Below are positions 46,714 through 55,330 of a DNA stretch of 64,000 nucleotides, piece by piece; position 1 is the first letter of the stretch; each line of letters opens with the position of its first letter. The DNA is taken from NCBI RefSeq assembly GCF_003837805.1, contig NZ_RQIT01000028.1, forward strand, positions 35,903-99,902. The letters are read 5' to 3'. The notes under the pieces are model-generated. The model had not been told where the DNA came from and ran no database searches. It saw only the letters and a list, made by a program, of their open reading frames with translations. Both the position numbers and the translations under genes were made by a program. The DNA comes from Bradyrhizobium sp. RP6 (GTDB lineage: Bacteria > Pseudomonadota > Alphaproteobacteria > Rhizobiales > Xanthobacteraceae).

Positions 46714-47718
46714 ATGGCTATGATGACAATCGGGCTTGATATCTCGAAGAGCTGGTTTCAAATCCACTGGATTACGGCGGATGGAGAAATTATCCGCAAA
46801 AAACTCGCCCGCGAGAAGGTTCTCGATTTCTTTTCACGGCTTCCAAGTTGCCTCGTTGGTCTTGAGGCTTGCGGCAGCGCTCATCATTGGGCTCGCGAAC
46901 TGATAAAGCTTGGACACAGAGCCCGTCTTATGCCGGCCCGTTACGTAAGAGCCTATGTGAAAACAAATAAGCACGATGCTGCTGATGCAGAAGCGTGCTG
47001 GGAAGCCGTCCAACGGCCTGGCATGCGTTTTGTCCCCGTAAAAAGCGCCGAACAACAGGGAATTTTAATGCTACATCGCACGCGTGATTTGCTTACTCGA
47101 CAGCGCACGGGCGCGATAAATGCACTGCGCGGTCATTTGGGCGAGCTGGGGATTGTGACCGGAAAGGGAAAAGCAAACGCGAGAGAGCTCATGGCACTTG
47201 TCGACGTTGACGATCGCATTCCACAAAGCGCACGCCGCGCCCTCTCAATCCTTGTCGATCAGATCAACGACCTTGAGCTAAATATTGAAAGCTACGAGAA
47301 GATGATCCTCGCAACCGCGAGAGACAACGAGGTTTGTCGCCGTCTCATGAAGGTGGCGGGCATTGGCCCATTTGCCGCCACCGCCTTGGCGGCGTCTGTC
47401 GATCATCCACAACATTTCGCTTCCGCAAGGCATTTCGCCGCCTGGCTTGGATTAGTACCGAAGCAGCATTCAACCGGGGGTAAGGAGCGCTTGGGTGGCA
47501 TCAGTAAGCGCGGCGACGGATATATTCGCAAATTGTTGATACATGGCGCCAGAGCAGCCGTTCATCGCGTCCGTATCCATCAGGTCACAAATACCTGGAT
47601 AACAGAGTTGCTAGGCAGACGTCCCTTCAACGTCGTGACGGTGGCGCTTGCTCACAAAACTGCCCGGATCGCTTGGGCGATCATGGCCAATGGTGAAGAG
47701 TACCGCGCGCGAGCATAA
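46714..47718 (+). CDS. IS110-family transposase (DEDD recombinase)
   Basis: The 334-residue protein is complete. The N-terminal RuvC-like DEDD domain shows GLDISKSWFQIHW (Asp), LVGLEACGSAHHWARELIKL (Glu) and KTNKHDAADAEACWEAV (Asp pair). The C-terminal Tnp20 domain shows VAGIGPFAATALAASVDHPQ, FASARHFAAWLGLVPKQHST and RISKRG-like GGISKRGDGYIRKLLIHGAR, with the usual serine region. An AAGGAG site precedes the ATG at 46714. Enzymes of this family act with a structured bridge RNA from the non-coding end of the element, which here lies downstream. It is the only clearly intact transposase of the 33-54 kb stretch. Confidence 0.93.
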   Translation: MAMMTIGLDISKSWFQIHWITADGEIIRKKLAREKVLDFFSRLPSCLVGLEACGSAHHWARELIKLGHRARLMPARYVRAYVKTNKHDAADAEACWEAVQRPGMRFVPVKSAEQQGILMLHRTRDLLTRQRTGAINALRGHLGELGIVTGKGKANARELMALVDVDDRIPQSARRALSILVDQINDLELNIESYEKMILATARDNEVCRRLMKVAGIGPFAATALAASVDHPQHFASARHFAAWLGLVPKQHSTGGKERLGGISKRGDGYIRKLLIHGARAAVHRVRIHQVTNTWITELLGRRPFNVVTVALAHKTARIAWAIMANGEEYRARA

Positions 47719-47879
47719 GTCGAGCACGGTTCCGTTTGCGAGGGCAAAAACAGAGTGATGGCAACCGGTCGGACCGGGGTCGGCTAAGCCCGTTGGACCT
47801 ATCGAGCTTCAGAGCTCGTCAACGTAATTGGGCGCCGATCCGCGGATCTCATCAAGGCTCGTGGCATCGCCATAAAGCC
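47715..47879 (+). repeat. 165-bp direct repeat, first copy
   Basis: It starts at the transposase stop (ATAAGTCGAGCACGG) and ends CGCCATAAAGCC. It differs from the second copy by three bases. It contains the hairpins CGAGCT-TCAG-AGCTCG, CCGGT-CGG-ACCGG and the palindrome GATCCGCGGATC. Confidence 0.85.
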
Positions 47880-48123
47880 GGATAGATAGCTGCAAACGAC
47901 CGCTAGCCCGAACAAAGCAAATGGCCTTGCAAAGCGGGGACCGTCCATAGATAAGTCGAGCACGGTTCCGTTTGCGAGAGCAAAAACAGAGTGATGGCAA
48001 CCGGTCGGACCGGGGTGGGCTAAGCCCGTTGGACCTATCGAGCGTCAGAGCTCGTCAACGTAATTGGGCGCCGATCCGCGGATCTCATCAAGGCTCGTGG
48101 CATCGCCATAAAGCCATAGAAAT
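47719..48123 (+). ncRNA. Putative bridge-RNA region of the IS110 element
   Basis: The long non-coding end of IS110-family elements encodes the bridge RNA that pairs with donor and target DNA. This roughly 400-base region sits where an IS1111-group element would have it, has no coding frame and holds several short hairpins in each 165-bp copy. RNA expression and boundaries are inferred. Confidence 0.4.
47951..48115 (+). repeat. 165-bp direct repeat, second copy
   Basis: Same block as 47715-47879, 71 bp downstream, with three substitutions, one of which weakens the CGAGCT hairpin. Confidence 0.85.
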
Positions 48124-48927
48124 AGGTCCAGATCCGGCCGGTCGTGCACTTGCCCTTCGCCAGGGATGCGGATGGTGGTGTCGTCGCCATGAAGGCGCTC
48201 GGCTGCGAGTACATGACGCTCTATCAGCTGGAACAGCGGCATGACGGCGAAGGTTCGTGGCCGACCTGGTCAGCCAGCGTCGACAACGGCAGGTCGATCC
48301 TCTCGGCCTTAAAGCGCACACTCTGGCGGTTGAGCGGGATATGCATGCCGAACTTGTCGAACAGGATCGTCGCCAACAATTGCGGACCGATGAAGCCGCG
48401 CGGCGTCGCGTGGAACGGCGCCGGCGGCTGGCTGATCTTCTCGCAATCGCGGCAGGTGAACTTCTCGCGTACCGTCTCGATCAGCTTGAAGCGGCGCGGG
48501 ATCTCCTCCAGCGTCTTGGTCACATCCTCACCGATCTTCGCCAGCCGCGATCCACCGCAGCAGGCACAGGTCGTTGGAGCCTCAATGACGACGCGCTCGC
48601 GTTCGATGTCTTCCGGCCATGGCTTGCGAACCGGCCGCTTGCGCATGAAGGGGCGGACGTTCTGCGTCTTCGCCGCTGCGCGCGGCAAGCTCATCCTCGG
48701 TCGCCGTGGTAACGAGTTCTTCGAGCTCCAATTCCAGCTGCTCGATCAGCCGCGCCGTGCGCTCGGAGCGCTGCCCGTGCAGTTCGCGTTTGAGCTTCTT
48801 GATCCGCAGCTCGAGATGCGCGATCAGCGCCTCGTTGTCCGACAGCGCCGCCCGCTCCTTGGCGGCATCCGCCACGGCCACATCGCGTTCAACCTGCAAC
48901 GCCTCACGCTCGCCCAGCAGCGCCATG
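48116..48927 (-). pseudogene. tnpC: IS66 TnpC transposase, N-terminal half
   Basis: It starts with a coiled-coil region (RIKKLKRELHGQRSERTARL, IEQLELELEEL). After a shift it gives PTTCACCGGSRLAKIGEDVT (zinc-binding), RRFKLIETVREKFTCRDCEK, GPQLLATILFDKFGMHIPLN and RQSVRF. After another it reads HVLAAERLHGDDTTI and ends at RIWTY, where the IS110 element was inserted. Confidence 0.8.
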
Positions 48928-49022
48928 TAGGCACTTAAAAGATTCCGATGGAAGATCGTCCGGCTTCGATATCATGAAGCCATTGAATCAGATCAAGCAG
49001 CAGATTCAAACCGTAAAAGCGG

Positions 49023-49370
49023 CTATCCGACCCGTGTCGGCCGATGGGTTTCTTGAGGGTTACGCCAATCGATCCCGGACAGCAAATAGCTCAACTGCGC
49101 CGGCGAAATCGTTACCGATTCGCCGGCAACCGATGGCCAGATGAACTTTCCTCTCTCGAGTCTCTTTGTGAACAAGCAGGCTCCCTGGCCATCGTGCCAG
49201 ATGGCCTTCACAAGATCGCTGCGGCGACCGCGGAAGACGAACAGATGACCGCTGAGCGGGTCTTTGTGCAGCACCTCCTGCACTTGGAGTGCCAGCGACG
49301 GAAAGCCTCTGCGCATGTCCGTGTAGCCTGTCGCGAGCCACACTCGCACATTCCCTGGTATAGCAATCAT
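49023..49370 (-). CDS. tnpB: IS66 accessory protein TnpB
   Basis: The 115-residue protein carries the canonical TnpB blocks: PGNVRVWLATGYTDMRRGFP, HLFVFRGRRSDLVKAIWHDG, LFTKRLERGKFIWPS and ISPAQLSYLLSGIDWR. TnpB is needed for IS66 transposition but its biochemical role is not settled. The ATG at 49370 overlaps the tnpA stop by four bases, the typical arrangement. It appears intact although its tnpC partner is destroyed. Confidence 0.88.
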   Translation of the reverse strand: MIAIPGNVRVWLATGYTDMRRGFPSLALQVQEVLHKDPLSGHLFVFRGRRSDLVKAIWHDGQGACLFTKRLERGKFIWPSVAGESVTISPAQLSYLLSGIDWRNPQETHRPTRVG

Positions 49371-49750
49371 CGGCGTCCAAGCACATCGAGGACCCGCGCC
49401 AGCGCTTCCGGATCGACGTGCGCATCCACCCGGATGCACCGTCGGTTGTCGAGATCGATCTCTATCAATCCAGTACGCGCGGCTGCCACGGAGCGAACTC
49501 GGCCATCAACCGCAGGCAAAAGAGTCGGATTTTCCTCAGCCGAGGCCGCTACGGCGGCGATCTGCACCGGCGTAAAAGATGGTACAACTTGTTCCGATGT
49601 CCGTGCTTGTCGACGCCAGGTAAACACCAGGCTGGTCGCTACTCCGTTGCGACGCGCAACCTCAGTCACCTTCGCACCGGGCGCCAACGTCTCCTCGACA
49701 ATCCGCGCCTTGTCGTCCTGCGACCACCGCCGCCGCCGCTCCAGCCCCGC
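49367..49750 (-). CDS. tnpA: IS66 accessory protein TnpA
   Basis: The frame carries the TnpA helix-turn-helix (RRRWSQDDKARIVEETLAPG, AKVTEVARRNGVATSLVFTW, RRQ), a linker and IDLDNRRCIRVDAHVDPEAL. The family start upstream of ERRRWSQDD cannot be fixed: no ATG lies in frame, and a TTG before APGAKV or an upstream codon must be used, or a shift near 49745 removed the start. The N-terminus therefore remains uncertain. Confidence 0.7.
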   Translation of the reverse strand, partial: AGLERRRRWSQDDKARIVEETLAPGAKVTEVARRNGVATSLVFTWRRQARTSEQVVPSFTPVQIAAVAASAEENPTLLPAVDGRVRSVAAARTGLIEIDLDNRRCIRVDAHVDPEALARVLDVLGRR

Positions 49751-49856
49751 CCAAAACCCTCGGCCCGCATCGCCTGATGACCTTAAAACTAGCAGACCGT
49801 GTGAAAAGTGTGCGAAGCGGATTCCAATGCCGGGCTCGCTGCGTTAGATTCGCGCA

Positions 49857-50390
49857 TGGCACACATTTCTGGTTCCGATCGCTCGCAGCTGCTACTCCTG
49901 CCAGAGGCGATTGACGACTACGTCGGCGTCGAGAATCCCGTCCGCTTTATTGACGCCTTTGTCGATGGGCTCGATCTCAGGAGTTTAGGCTTTGCGCGGG
50001 TAGACGCGAAGGTCACAGCGCGGCCCGGTTACGACCCCGGTGATCTACTGAAGCTCTAAATTTATAGCTACCTCAATCGTGTTCGTTCAAGCCGGAGGCT
50101 GGAAACCGAGTGCCATCGGAACATAGAGGTTATCTGGTTGCTACGAACCCCTCAAGCCGGACTTCAAAACCATTGCTGATTTTAGGAGCGAAAATCGTGC
50201 GGCGTTTAAATCGGTTCTCCGCGAGTTCACGATCCTATGCCGACGCCTCGATCTCTTTGGACGTGAGTTACTGGCGATAGATGGCACGCGCATCAAGGCA
50301 GTCAACAACAAGGACAAGAATTTTTACAAAGGCATCACTGAAGGCACTCATCGCCACAGCCGACAAGAATCTCAATGACTATCTAGGCGG
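49857..50390 (+). pseudogene. IS1182-family transposase, N-terminal fragment
   Basis: It reads LPEAIDDYVGVENPVRFIDA, FVDGLDLRSLGFARV, PGYDPGDLLKL, a stop, then YLNRVRSSRRLETECHRNIE. In shifted frames it reads FKTIADFRSENRAAFKSVLR and LLAIDGTRIKAVNNKDKNF. Frameshifts and a stop break it, and it is cut at the end of the terminase-like gene. Confidence 0.75.
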
Positions 50391-51009
50391 CGTCGGCCGC
50401 GACGGCCTCGCCAGCAACGCGAGCCGATGCCACAGCACGTCCCCCTTCGGAGGCAATATCTGCGACCCGTTCGAGGATGTCATTCAAAGCCGTTTCAATT
50501 GTCTTGCGGAATTGCAGATCGCGCGTCACGCGCGTCACGCGCGCCGGGAGCCCGGCGGCCTCGGCTCGGAAAAGCCCAGTGATCTGCTCGACGATCGCCA
50601 TCGCTTCGTCGATCTCGATCAGGCGGCCTTCGCGCACCGCGTTGCGCAACTCGATCTCGCGCGTCCTGGCGTCGCGGACGCGGCTGTCAGCGGCGGATTT
50701 CTGCGCGCGCCGATCCGCGTCGTTGCGAAAGCGGATGTAGCCTTGCACGACATCGACCAAATAGAACTGGTCCTTGCCCTGCTTCTCGATCCAGCCCTCT
50801 TTCGAGAGTTGCCGCACGCGCTCTGCCGAGACCATGAGCAGGCGCCCGGCAAGATTGCTCGTCAGTAGTTGGCCGCGCCCGCCGCTGTCGGCGCCTACTG
50901 GTGCGGCATTGCCGCCGGGGGCGGCGGAAGCCCCGCCGGGTTCGGGGCGGCCCCGTGACGGCCCCACGGGCGATTGAGGGGCCGCCGCAACCCTTTGATC
51001 TTCCGCCAT
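50383..51009 (-). CDS. Phage terminase small subunit (Nu1-like)
   Basis: The 208-residue product has a Pro/Gly-rich start, then a winged-helix DNA-binding segment (LLMVSAERVRQLSKEGWIEK, FYLVDVVQGYIRFR) as in lambda Nu1. A long charged helix follows (RRAQKSAADSRVRDARTREI, ELRNAVREGRLIEIDEAMAI), the usual coiled-coil of the small terminase subunit, which recognises phage DNA for packaging. No large subunit is beside it. The last codons meet an IS1182 fragment, so the native C-terminus may be replaced. It is a prophage relic, divergent from the XRE gene. Confidence 0.7.
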   Translation of the reverse strand: MAEDQRVAAAPQSPVGPSRGRPEPGGASAAPGGNAAPVGADSGGRGQLLTSNLAGRLLMVSAERVRQLSKEGWIEKQGKDQFYLVDVVQGYIRFRNDADRRAQKSAADSRVRDARTREIELRNAVREGRLIEIDEAMAIVEQITGLFRAEAAGLPARVTRVTRDLQFRKTIETALNDILERVADIASEGGRAVASARVAGEAVAADAA

Positions 51010-51196
51010 TTTCAGGCTCGCATTCGATCCTTGGGTCTTCCAACCACCGACCAGTGGCTTAAATCTGGGCCATTCCGCCGGCGATTTGGCCCAATACCGC
51101 CCGGCCGATTGCCCGGCGCTGATCGGTCAGCTTCCCGGCCTTCGGGGTCGAGGCCCTCTGCATTCCGCGATGGCCTGCCAATGAGGAGACCCGGGA

Positions 51197-51412
51197 ATGA
51201 CGAATTCAGAGACCGGCGCCACGCCCTTCGCAACGCCGCAATCACTGACCGACTGGCGCGCGCGCTTCGGCTATTCGCAGCGACAAGCCGCCGATGCGAT
51301 CGGCTGCTCGCGCGGCGCATGGGCCGGTTATGAGCACGGCGACCATCCGATCACGAAATACATGTCGCTCGCCGTCGCGGCGGTATCGCTCGGAGTTGGC
51401 CGTGAGATTTGA
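51197..51412 (+). CDS. XRE-type helix-turn-helix protein
   Basis: The 71-residue protein has one helix-turn-helix (LTDWRARFGYSQRQAADAIG, CSRGAWAGYEHGDHPITKYM) of the Cro/cI-like class used by phage regulators. A GGAGAC site precedes the ATG. The next frame starts inside its last codons. It probably controlled the prophage module to its left. Target unknown. Confidence 0.75.
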   Translation: MTNSETGATPFATPQSLTDWRARFGYSQRQAADAIGCSRGAWAGYEHGDHPITKYMSLAVAAVSLGVGREI

Positions 51413-51659
51413 CGAGATCGAGACCCGGGCGGTCGTGGCGATCCGCAAGGCGGATCATTTCACCGCATCCATCTTCCTCGGGCGCGGCAAGTACCGCATC
51501 GAGAAGCGATCGACCGTCATCGCCGCGATGCAAGCCGCCCGCGAGATCGAGAGCGATCCCGCCGCCTTTACCCGGCGCGGCTCATTTGCGCCATTGCGCC
51601 CGACGGTCACGCTACGCTGCTCACCGCGGCGGTAATCGCAAAGCTGCTTTCGCCCTAGT
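51402..51659 (+). pseudogene. Small phage-associated protein, frameshifted
   Basis: A GTG start overlaps the XRE gene by 11 bases and gives VRFDEIETRAVVAIRKADHF, TASIFLGRGKYRIEKRSTVI, AAMQAAREIESDPAAFTRR. One base is then missing: shifted, the frame continues ICAIAPDGHATLLTAAVIAK and LLSP to a stop at 51659. Function unknown. Confidence 0.55.
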
Positions 51660-51660
51660 C

Positions 51661-52036
51661 CTAATGGATGCCCGCAGGCCCTACAAACAAATGCAGCAGT
51701 GTACAGCGTAATTCTGCGCGACCGTTGCCGCAGTGCGATTGTCGCTCATAGTCGGCAGACGATCTGAGCCATGACGAATCGTTTCTGCGGTAGCCGGGGC
51801 GAGGAGCGGCAGAGCCAACGTTCGTGATGTTAGCTGCTGTGGCCTCGTCCAGTCTCAAGAGCTCAGCCGACGGGTCGTGACTGACGCTGCCACCCTTGTT
51901 TGCGCAAACGCGCATGACGGCATTCCCATCTTGGGTACCACACCGCGTCGACTTCGACGCGAGGAAAAGAGCCGTCGTACCGAAGCTCCAAGACGCACCC
52001 CTCGCTGATCGCTTCACAAGCTGTTTGAACCCACAT
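51661..52036 (-). pseudogene. WYL-like small conserved protein, frameshifted
   Basis: It reads WVQTACEAISEGCVLELRYD, then after a shift TQDGNAVMRV and LLRLDEA. This resembles a widespread small family with AI-----ELRYDG--RVVEVHAVG---DG--VMR--QV-GGS--GW-LLRLDE, related to WYL domains. One or two shifts. Function unknown. Confidence 0.5.
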
Positions 52037-52111
52037 GGCCCGTGACGAATGGAAAATAAAGGACCGTGGCGGGAATTGGTTCTCCGCACCACGGGAAAGG
52101 ATCAAACGAGT

Positions 52112-52270
52112 TTAGCTGAGCCGCTCGCAACGCTCGCATTTAGGACGACCACCGGTGCCCGACGCCAGATACTGCCGCTCAATATTGTTGCCTTCGGTGC
52201 ATTTGTCGTTGTCGTGATAGACGTTCTTTGTATTCGGCCTTTTCGAGTGGAAGGGCGATACTTTAGCCAT
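52112..52270 (-). CDS. Small conserved protein with paired cysteines
   Basis: A 52-residue product with a strong GAAGGAG site before the ATG. The segment VYHDNDKCTEGNNIERQYLA, then GTGGRPKCERCERLS, has one isolated Cys and a final CxxC, as in a widespread small proteobacterial family of unknown function. It could bind zinc. Codon use and the ribosome site indicate a real gene. Confidence 0.7.
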   Translation of the reverse strand: MAKVSPFHSKRPNTKNVYHDNDKCTEGNNIERQYLASGTGGRPKCERCERLS

Positions 52271-52439
52271 AATGAAATTCTCCTTCAAATGCGCCCGTCG
52301 AATCGACGCGCGTAGAAGTAGTTTGCGGTTTTCTGCAACTTTTGCGGGTCAAACCTTCTGTTCACAACATTTAGTACAAAGATACCGTGCCAGCGCAGGT
52401 GGGGAGTGGTAGCTGCTCGAACTGCTCGGTCGACGCTCG

Positions 52440-52790
52440 GAGAAGGCGCCGGTTGCGGCCTTTGGCCGAGATGTACGTGATGGCGCTATGAGCGGGTGCG
52501 CGAGGAGGGGCATCATCGCGAGCCAGGCGGTGCTGATCGCGATCGGCGTCGACTGGGAAGGCCCGCTGGCGGCGGCTAGCCAAATGGGCGGCAAATACCC
52601 CACGCTCACCGGTTGGGCCGAGGACAACATCGAGCAGACCTTGGCTTACTTCCGTCTGCCCCTGGTGCACCGCAAGCACATTAAGTCGACCAACATGGTG
52701 GAGCGCCTCAACGGGGAGATCCGGCGCCTGCCGGTCCTGCGGCATTTCAGATCAAGGCGAGAGGCCGGGGAAGATGCCTCTTGTGCAAGC
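52440..52790 (+). pseudogene. IS256-family transposase deletion relic
   Basis: The segment SQAVLIAIGVDWEG is joined directly to KYPTLTGWAEDNIEQTLAYF, RLPLVHRKHIKSTNMVERLN and GEIRRL. The first is the region after the first catalytic Asp and the second is the C-terminal part with the Glu, so about 180 residues are deleted between them. Confidence 0.7.
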
Positions 52791-52821
52791 GGACGCGCTT
52801 GCGGAGAAGAGCACGACGGTA

Positions 52822-53653
52822 TCACTGCCAAGGTTGAACTTTGACCGGGGCGCAGCCGTTGCCTGAGCAGCCGCATGCCTGATCTCGGTGACCACGGGCT
52901 TGCTGTGAGATCGCGCGATCACGTTGGAGCGGGGCGGTCGCCGCTGCCGCGCCGCTGTGCCGATTGGGGTCGGCCATCGCCTGCTTGCCACGCGCAATTC
53001 CGCGATACATCCCGGCGCCGCGCCGCTCGATCTCGGAATATCCGATCTCCTTGGGCACGAGCCGGGCCCGCGCCACCGGGTCGAAATAGATGTACCGCAT
53101 CTGGTAGCCGTCGAGTGGCGTGCTCTGACCGGACCATGACCCGCCAGTCCTGGCGAAGTGCGCCGCGCGGTTCTTGCCGGTCACTTTCGTCATCTTGAGC
53201 GTGACCGAGCCGTCGGGCAGTCGCAAAAGGCTCTTGTTCAATGATGCCGGTGAGCACGAAGCCTGCCGCGCGATAGATGTCCCGTCGCCGCACTGGCACC
53301 CATCGGCGAACGAGATCACCCATTCGGTGTGGGGATAGTGCTTCTTGATCATCCGCATCGCGACCGCCAGTACGCGGCTCTCGCTGTTGCGCGGCAGCGC
53401 CTCGGAAAACGCGAGCCGGTTCAATTCGAAAAAGCCGTTCCACGGGGTCTCGCGCACCAGCCCTTGAATGTTGCTCTTGTCCATAGACGGGCCGAACGTC
53501 ATCGCGCCTTCAAGGCGCCCGCCGAGGAAAACGCCGAGCGAAAGGAAACCGTTGTTGACCGTCTTGTGGCTGTAATGCAGCCTGATGATCAGCGCGTCGG
53601 CGTCTTTTTTCTTTCGAGATCGGCGCGACGCGGATTTCTTTAGTCTGTCCCAT
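52822..53653 (-). pseudogene. Mom-like phage DNA-modification protein with compensating frameshifts
   Basis: The family blocks are present: ADALIIRLHYSHKTVNNGFL, SLGVFLGGRLEGAMTFGPSM, NGFFELNRLAFSEALPRNSE, SRVLAVAMRMIKKHYPHTEW and VISFADGCQCGDGT, then YQMRYIYFDP. Mu Mom is an acetyltransferase-like enzyme that alters adenine in phage DNA to block restriction. The expected start MGQTKEIRVAPISKEK is out of frame with the rest (an extra A in a six-A run near 53605). Around 53275 a lost base and, 35-40 bases later, an extra base put the segment after GDGT out of frame before KSLLRLPDGSV returns. The enzyme is probably damaged. Confidence 0.65.
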
Positions 53654-54116
53654 GGCAATCACTGAGTTCGCGACCTGATTCGAGGCTCCGGTTCGGGAGA
53701 GTCACGGCGGTACCATCAACCCACAAACAGCCCGTCGCGGAGCCGCCAATGCCCTGAATTCACTTCCGCTTTTGTGAAGGGTTTCGGATGCCGGCCGCAT
53801 GAGGGGCGGCGCGGCGTATTCGGTGGCCGGCGTCCGAAAGCCTCCAAGGGAGGAAACCGCGCGTGAGGAAACGTAAGGCGGTGCGGCAGGCGCTATGGGG
53901 ATTTGAGCGCCGCGGGCGAGCTCGTTGATCGGGATCGAGCCGGTCCAACGCGTTGCGCAACGGTGAAGTCGCTGACGAATGCGCGGCGGATGGCATCGGC
54001 TCCCGCACATTGTCCGACGATTTGCGCCGACTGGTGGATATCTGGGCGCGCTCTGCCGTGGCCGGTCGAGGGCCAGCGGGCGCGGCGAGCGGATTTGCGG
54101 GATTGCTGCGGCACGG
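53654..54116. other. GC-rich stretch without a recognised gene
   Basis: Open frames on both strands with prophage-like composition, but none with a motif. It separates the Mom-like gene from the IS91 element. Confidence 0.35.
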
Positions 54117-55319
54117 TCATGAGGTGTCGATCCTGATGTGGTTCGTTCTAGCTGTCGGCCGATGCCGTGGCATTGCACCGCGCGCGAAGACTTCGATGAT
54201 GATCATGCGACCGCCGCAGCATGGACAAGCCGGCTTGCTGGGATCGACGGTGGCCGCGGTGGGCTGACCTTCAGGTTTTGCAACGGCAAGCAGCTCACGG
54301 GCGCGTGCGATGTTGCCGGCGCAGGCATTTTTGGCGAACAGGCCGTAGTGGCGGATGCGCAAGCCCTTGGGCAACACGTGGATGAGGAAGCGGCGGATGA
54401 ACTCGAAGTTCTCGAGCGTCATCTGCTTGTAGTTGTAGCGATCGCGGCCTTCGATGCGATAGTCCTTCCACTTGAAGGTGACGCCCTGCCTGTCGAAGCC
54501 GATCAGGCGGCTGTTGGCGATGGCGACGCGGTGGGTATACCGCGACAGATAAGCCAGCACTGCCTCTGGCCCGCCGAATGGCCGCTTGGCGTAGACAACC
54601 CATTCGGCCTTGCGCAGCGGTGCGAGATAAGCCGCGAAGGATTGCGCCTCGGCGAGATGGGCGTGATCGCCGAAGAAGCTCAGTTGGCCGGCTTGGTGGG
54701 CAGCGACGAGCTTCTCCAGGAACACGCGCCGGAAGAGGCGGGAGAGTACGCGAATGGGCAGGAAGAAGCCCGGCCGACACGACACCCAGCGCTGGCCGTC
54801 AGGCGAGATGCCGCCGCCCGGCACGATCATGTGCACGTGGGGATGATGGGTCAGCGCCGAGCCCCAGGTGTGCAGCACGGCGGTGATGCCGATCCTGGCC
54901 CCCAGATGCTTCGGATCGGCGGCGACCGTCAGCATGGTCTCGGCCGAGACTTTGAACAGGAGATCATAGACCACGGCCTTGTTCTGGTAGGCGATGTCGG
55001 CGATGGCCGCCGGCAGCGTGAACACCACGTGATAGTACGGCACCGGCAGCAGCTCGGCCTCGCGGTCGGCAAGCCAGTCCTTCGCGGCGGCGCCCTGGCA
55101 CTTCGGGCAGTGCCGGTTGCGGCAGGAGTTGTAGGCGATAGTCGTATAGGCGCAGTCCGCACAGCGCGCGACATGGCCACCAAGGGCTGCCGTGCGACAC
55201 CGCTCGATCGCCGACATCACCTTGAGCTGCTCGAGGCTGACATGGCCGGCATGGGCTCGACGCCATGCCGGGCCATGGCTGCGGAAGATGTCCGCAACCT
55301 CCAGGGCCGGGCGCGACAT
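54117..55319 (-). CDS. IS91-family transposase (HUH, rolling circle)
   Basis: The 400-residue TnpA has an N-terminal zinc finger (CADCAYTTIAYNSCRNRHCP, KCQ), the HUH metal motif (THHPHVHMIVPGGG) and the tyrosine region (AYLSRYTHRVAIANSRLIGF), followed by WKDYR-EG and a C-terminal CPCCGG knuckle. It nicks and moves single strands by rolling-circle transfer. The ATG at 55319 (MSRPALEVADIF) lies 11 bp after the integrase stop. The frame is intact and the copy looks functional. Confidence 0.92.
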   Translation of the reverse strand: MSRPALEVADIFRSHGPAWRRAHAGHVSLEQLKVMSAIERCRTAALGGHVARCADCAYTTIAYNSCRNRHCPKCQGAAAKDWLADREAELLPVPYYHVVFTLPAAIADIAYQNKAVVYDLLFKVSAETMLTVAADPKHLGARIGITAVLHTWGSALTHHPHVHMIVPGGGISPDGQRWVSCRPGFFLPIRVLSRLFRRVFLEKLVAAHQAGQLSFFGDHAHLAEAQSFAAYLAPLRKAEWVVYAKRPFGGPEAVLAYLSRYTHRVAIANSRLIGFDRQGVTFKWKDYRIEGRDRYNYKQMTLENFEFIRRFLIHVLPKGLRIRHYGLFAKNACAGNIARARELLAVAKPEGQPTAATVDPSKPACPCCGGRMIIIEVFARGAMPRHRPTARTNHIRIDTS

Positions 55320-55330
55320 GCGTCTTGGCG

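Larger units (their letters stand above)
46655..48123 (+). mobile_element. IS110-family (IS1111-like) element inside IS66 tnpC
   Basis: The junctions are inferred from the interrupted IS66 reading (CCGCACATA on the left, ATAGGTCCAG on the right). The transposase starts about 60 bp from the left end, while about 400 bp of non-coding sequence lies on the right and includes a 165-bp block present twice. No conventional terminal inverted repeats or target duplication are seen, as expected for IS110-type elements. Confidence 0.7.
46053..49790 (-). mobile_element. IS66-family element split by an IS110-family element
   Basis: Minus-strand gene order is tnpA (about 49750-49367), tnpB (49370-49023) and tnpC (48927 down to 46053), the IS66 standard. 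tnpC is interrupted by an IS110-family element (46655-48123) and also carries frameshifts. Excision of the IS110 element would rejoin RIWTY with VRDDRPYGGP. Confidence 0.85.

Noticed and set aside
47700..48120. CRISPR array suspected from repeated sequence.
   Set aside because: The repeat is 165 bp and occurs only twice. It lacks the short repeat and spacer periodicity, and there are no cas genes.
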